Assembly (NCBI GenBank): GCA_002414125.1 | Contig: DHYN01000008.1 | Span: 11,314 to 19,636 of the forward strand | Direction of reading: 5' to 3' | Source of the DNA: Ruminococcus sp. UBA5129 | GTDB lineage: Bacteria > Bacillota > Clostridia > Oscillospirales > Ruminococcaceae | Length of the DNA: 8,323 nucleotides | Part shown: positions 7,801 to 8,323 of the stretch, one piece after another | Position numbering within the stretch: the first letter of the stretch is position 1 | Layout: each line of letters opens with the position of its first letter | Notes under the pieces: model-generated | Databases searched by the model: none | Seen by the model: the letters and a program-made list of their open reading frames with translations, nothing else | Told to the model about the DNA's origin: nothing | Position numbers and translations under genes: made by a program

Positions 7801-8095
7801 AGCCGCCGTACTTTTTCGCTCCGTTAGTATTCAGACCTGCATTCTCACGGAAGCCTGCAAGGAGTCTTTCCATATCGAACGAGAGCAGATACTCCATTTC
7901 CTTGTCGAACGCATTTGAGCAGTAGGGATCGGTAACAGTGACGTCAGAGAGGGAAAAGTCCTGTATACCGAGGTTTGCGGCATCTGCCGAGACAGGCTTC
8001 ACGGCATGATCTGTCGGTATAAGAGCGGAAACTCCGCAGATCATCGACAGGGAAAGCGCTGCCGAAAGCACTTTCCTTAACAGACCCTTTTTCAT
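4835..8095 (-). CDS. Secreted dockerin-bearing beta-L-arabinofuranosidase (GH127/GH146, DUF1680)
   Basis: A 1086-residue exported enzyme expected to release L-arabinofuranose from beta-linked arabinosides of plant walls, such as extensin glycans or pectin side chains. Residues 1 to about 38 are a signal peptide (KKGLLRK then a hydrophobic core, ending VSADA). The (alpha/alpha)-barrel catalytic domain spans about 45-440: YGGWE (96-100), GHAIGHYLSA (106-115), WYTMHK (191-196), GGMND (245-249), GKHANTTIPK (289-298). The zinc-thiolate site of the family is intact: E368-T-C370 and C437-C438 in FWCCTG. By analogy with HypBA1, C437 would be the nucleophile and E348 or E350 the acid/base. A beta-sandwich follows (about 450-665), then a DUF6805-like region (about 710-826), a malectin-like domain (about 833-1015) and a dockerin (1027-1080). 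The HANT-IPK and WYT-HK signatures lean towards GH146 rather than GH127. The exact family and substrate are inferred. Dedicated promoter and terminator indicate a single-gene unit. Confidence 0.93.
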   Translation of the reverse strand: MKKGLLRKVLSAALSLSMICGVSALIPTDHAVKPVSADAANLGIQDFSLSDVTVTDPYCSNAFDKEMEYLLSFDMERLLAGFRENAGLNTNGAKKYGGWENTNIAGHAIGHYLSALAQAYQSPKLTDAQRSKVLSNIKTLIDGMRECQKNSKGQPGYIWAAGHPNSSNVEVQFDNVEQGKANIFDDAWVPWYTMHKLIAGIVDVYNATGYDTAKELGSALGDWVYNRCSKWDANKQRTVLSIEYGGMNDCMYDLYLITGKDAHAVAAHYFDETALHEAVLKGGANVLNGKHANTTIPKFIGALKRYTVLDGKTVNGEKVDASRYLLYAEAFWDMVINNHTYITGGNSEWEHFGMDNILDAERTNCNCETCNSYNMLKLSRELYKITGDSKYMDFYEGTYYNSILSSQNPETGMTTYFQPMATGYFKVYSSAFDHFWCCTGSGMESFTKLGDTIYMHKGNTLYVNLYQSSVLNWSDLNVKITQESSVPDGNTALFTIEGSGALDLRFRLPEWKASAVTIKLNGEKYSYKTIDEYAQVSGEFKSGDKIELTLPEEVKAYALPDKSSVYGFKYGPIVLSAELGKQDMVTGSTGMWVTIPKEAIAPSENITLSKEGQSVGSFMMNINDYLVKDADSLTFKLTGTNADLTFTPHYRQYQQRYGIYWNFLSNGTVIDDTPRAKVVVTDTVQPGYGQYENDNLHNMKERDSKGVTDDSTYRYATSGGYFKYRMAVDETAEYSILVVKFRKADNGKTIRIRVGNTVLFSGALDYDGSENVYEMKLIIPQDVIDRCLKHITADGEDYDVLDVIFNSENDKDSARVCDFIYMTAVKPLYDYDSNIAYFVDCGDHNTKTLSGRDKLGCYNSVTEQLYGADPVTGAYWGLIDDPEDRYNGSSKSGGLYTANTWCDEFNTADGRDKTASYRYTKNQYENDIARNINYGFTLPNGKYTVEMRFSDPWSCSKNPTVYANYGQDDQAVIAANCPTDGTAVSGKVTVADGKLTINIRSEDKAININYIIIRKEAEDPLEIILHDVNLDGRENAPDISILDSWVLGRDVKIDDPEAADCDGDGVISSFDIAILRRYVQAAETAK
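4856..5017 (-). other. Type I-like dockerin module
   Basis: Two EF-hand-like calcium loops spaced 33 residues apart: D1027-V-N1029-L-D1031-G1032 with D1038, and D1060-C-D1062-G-D1064-G1065 with D1071. Each is followed by an F-helix (ISILDSWVLG; IAILRRYV). All calcium-ligand positions are filled. Dockerins bind scaffoldin cohesins, so this enzyme should be assembled into a cellulosome, or onto a cohesin-bearing surface protein encoded elsewhere in the genome. Confidence 0.93.
5050..5600 (-). other. Malectin-like carbohydrate-binding domain of the arabinofuranosidase
   Basis: Residues about 833-1015 of the enzyme begin with IAYFVDCGD, a common opening of malectin-like modules in ruminococcal cellulosomal proteins. 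They continue with YGFTLPNGKYTVEMRFSDPW (934-953), the typical 'vpnG-Y-V-L-F-e' strand pair, and end in LTINIRSEDKAININYIIIR. The position just before the dockerin suggests a role in holding the enzyme on plant polysaccharide. The ligand is unknown. Confidence 0.6.
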
Positions 8096-8104
8096 AATAA
8101 TTGA

Positions 8105-8112
8105 CCGCCTTT
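8105..8112 (-). promoter_or_regulatory. Ribosome binding site of the arabinofuranosidase gene
   Basis: AAAGGCGG on the minus strand lies 9 bases before the ATG at 8095. It supports this start, and the start is followed directly by a typical signal peptide (MKKGLLRKVL). Confidence 0.75.
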
Positions 8113-8127
8113 CAATGTTTTTTCAAT

Positions 8128-8156
8128 ATTATAGCACATGGTTAGAAAGAAATCAA
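8128..8156 (-). promoter_or_regulatory. Sigma-A-type promoter of the arabinofuranosidase gene
   Basis: Reading the minus strand, TTGATT (8151-8156) is followed after exactly 17 bases by a perfect TATAAT (8128-8133), with an extended -10 TG one base upstream. Transcription should start near 8121, giving a 5' leader of about 25 bases before the ATG at 8095. No attenuator or riboswitch fits in so short a leader, so regulation is likely at initiation. Confidence 0.85.
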
Positions 8157-8227
8157 TACTTTTAGTGGATTTTTTATATATTTCTCTCAATTTGTGAATA
8201 AACAATTAATATGACGGGCATTTACTT

Positions 8228-8323
8228 CTATAATACCGAGACGGTATCGGAATTCGTTTTCCTTACTTGTGCCAAAAGATGCATTCGTTGCGATCCTTCA
8301 AAATTGGCTGAACCCCCTTTTAG
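8228..8323 (-). other. Short open-frame tail, possible gene remnant or conserved repeat
   Basis: On the minus strand the frame entering at the right edge stays open for 31 codons and ends at a TAG at 8228-8230. The end of the peptide reads RMHLLAQVRKTNSDTVSVL. Its codons (CTA, GGG, GGT, TTG, CGA, AGG, TTA) differ from those of the neighbouring genes, which favour CTC, GGC, TCG and AAG. No domain is recognisable. It could be the 3' end of an upstream gene, a decayed gene, or a non-coding repeat whose frame is open by chance. It lies about 130 bases upstream of the glycoside hydrolase start and ahead of that gene's own promoter, so it is not obviously part of its operon. Confidence 0.25.
8233..8247. 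repeat. Inverted repeat ATACCG-AGA-CGGTAT
   Basis: Perfect 6-base arms flank a 3-base centre; on the minus-strand transcript the stem extends to 7 pairs with a G-U wobble. It sits at the 3' end of the short open-frame tail and about 77 bases upstream of the hydrolase -35 box. No run of U follows in either direction, so a terminator role is poorly supported. An operator or a structural element at a repeat end is possible. Confidence 0.4.

Noticed and set aside
8206..8234. Possible divergent plus-strand promoter (TATAAT at 8229-8234)
   Set aside because: No -35-like sequence lies 16-18 bases upstream, and the only ATG downstream (8279) gives a 10-codon frame.
8233..8247. Inverted repeat as an intrinsic terminator
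   Set aside because: Neither side is followed by a run of T.
1..8323. CRISPR arrays, tRNA or rRNA genes, transposase genes
   Set aside because: No regularly spaced repeats, cloverleaf sequences, rRNA segments or transposase motifs were seen on either strand.

Overview
This window looks like a piece of a gut or rumen Firmicute genome, most like Ruminococcus. The evidence is a secreted glycoside hydrolase ending in a two-repeat dockerin (the cellulosome plug-in module), moderate GC, strong AGGA-type ribosome sites, TTGA-N17-TATAAT promoters and a SPKTG-type wall-sorting signal. The genus is inferred from these traits; no marker gene is present. All convincing genes lie on the minus strand, so the transcriptional order runs from high to low coordinates.

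Layout in transcription order: (1) 8323-8096, a leader region. It holds a short reading-frame tail with foreign-looking codon use, a small inverted repeat, and a clear promoter and RBS for the hydrolase. (2) 8095-4835, a complete 1086-residue exported beta-L-arabinofuranosidase-type enzyme (DUF1680 superfamily, GH127/GH146). It has accessory beta domains, a malectin-like carbohydrate-binding domain and a C-terminal dockerin. It ends at a strong intrinsic terminator (4796-4827), so it appears monocistronic. (3) 4795-4631, an intergenic region with a near-consensus promoter (4706-4734). (4) 4630-3638, a 330-residue surface protein with a signal peptide, a beta-rich ectodomain and a SPKTG sorting signal. 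(5) 3651 to the left edge, the first 1217 residues of a very large secreted multidomain protein that continues beyond the window. Its start overlaps the stop of the previous gene by 14 bases, so the two are almost certainly co-transcribed and probably translationally coupled.

The giant protein contains, in order, a signal peptide, a beta-helix-like stretch, PKD/Ig-like domains, a von Willebrand A-like Rossmann fold that seems to be split by a lectin-like (LamG/concanavalin-like) insertion and lacks its metal site, a further beta domain with a YFVDRENDP motif, and tandem Ig-like domains. This kind of N-terminal train often precedes RHS/YD-repeat or other large surface or toxin modules in Firmicutes, but the decisive C-terminal half lies outside the window. 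The anchored protein plus giant protein is the most unusual part of the window. The arabinofuranosidase is a more conventional plant-wall enzyme under separate control.
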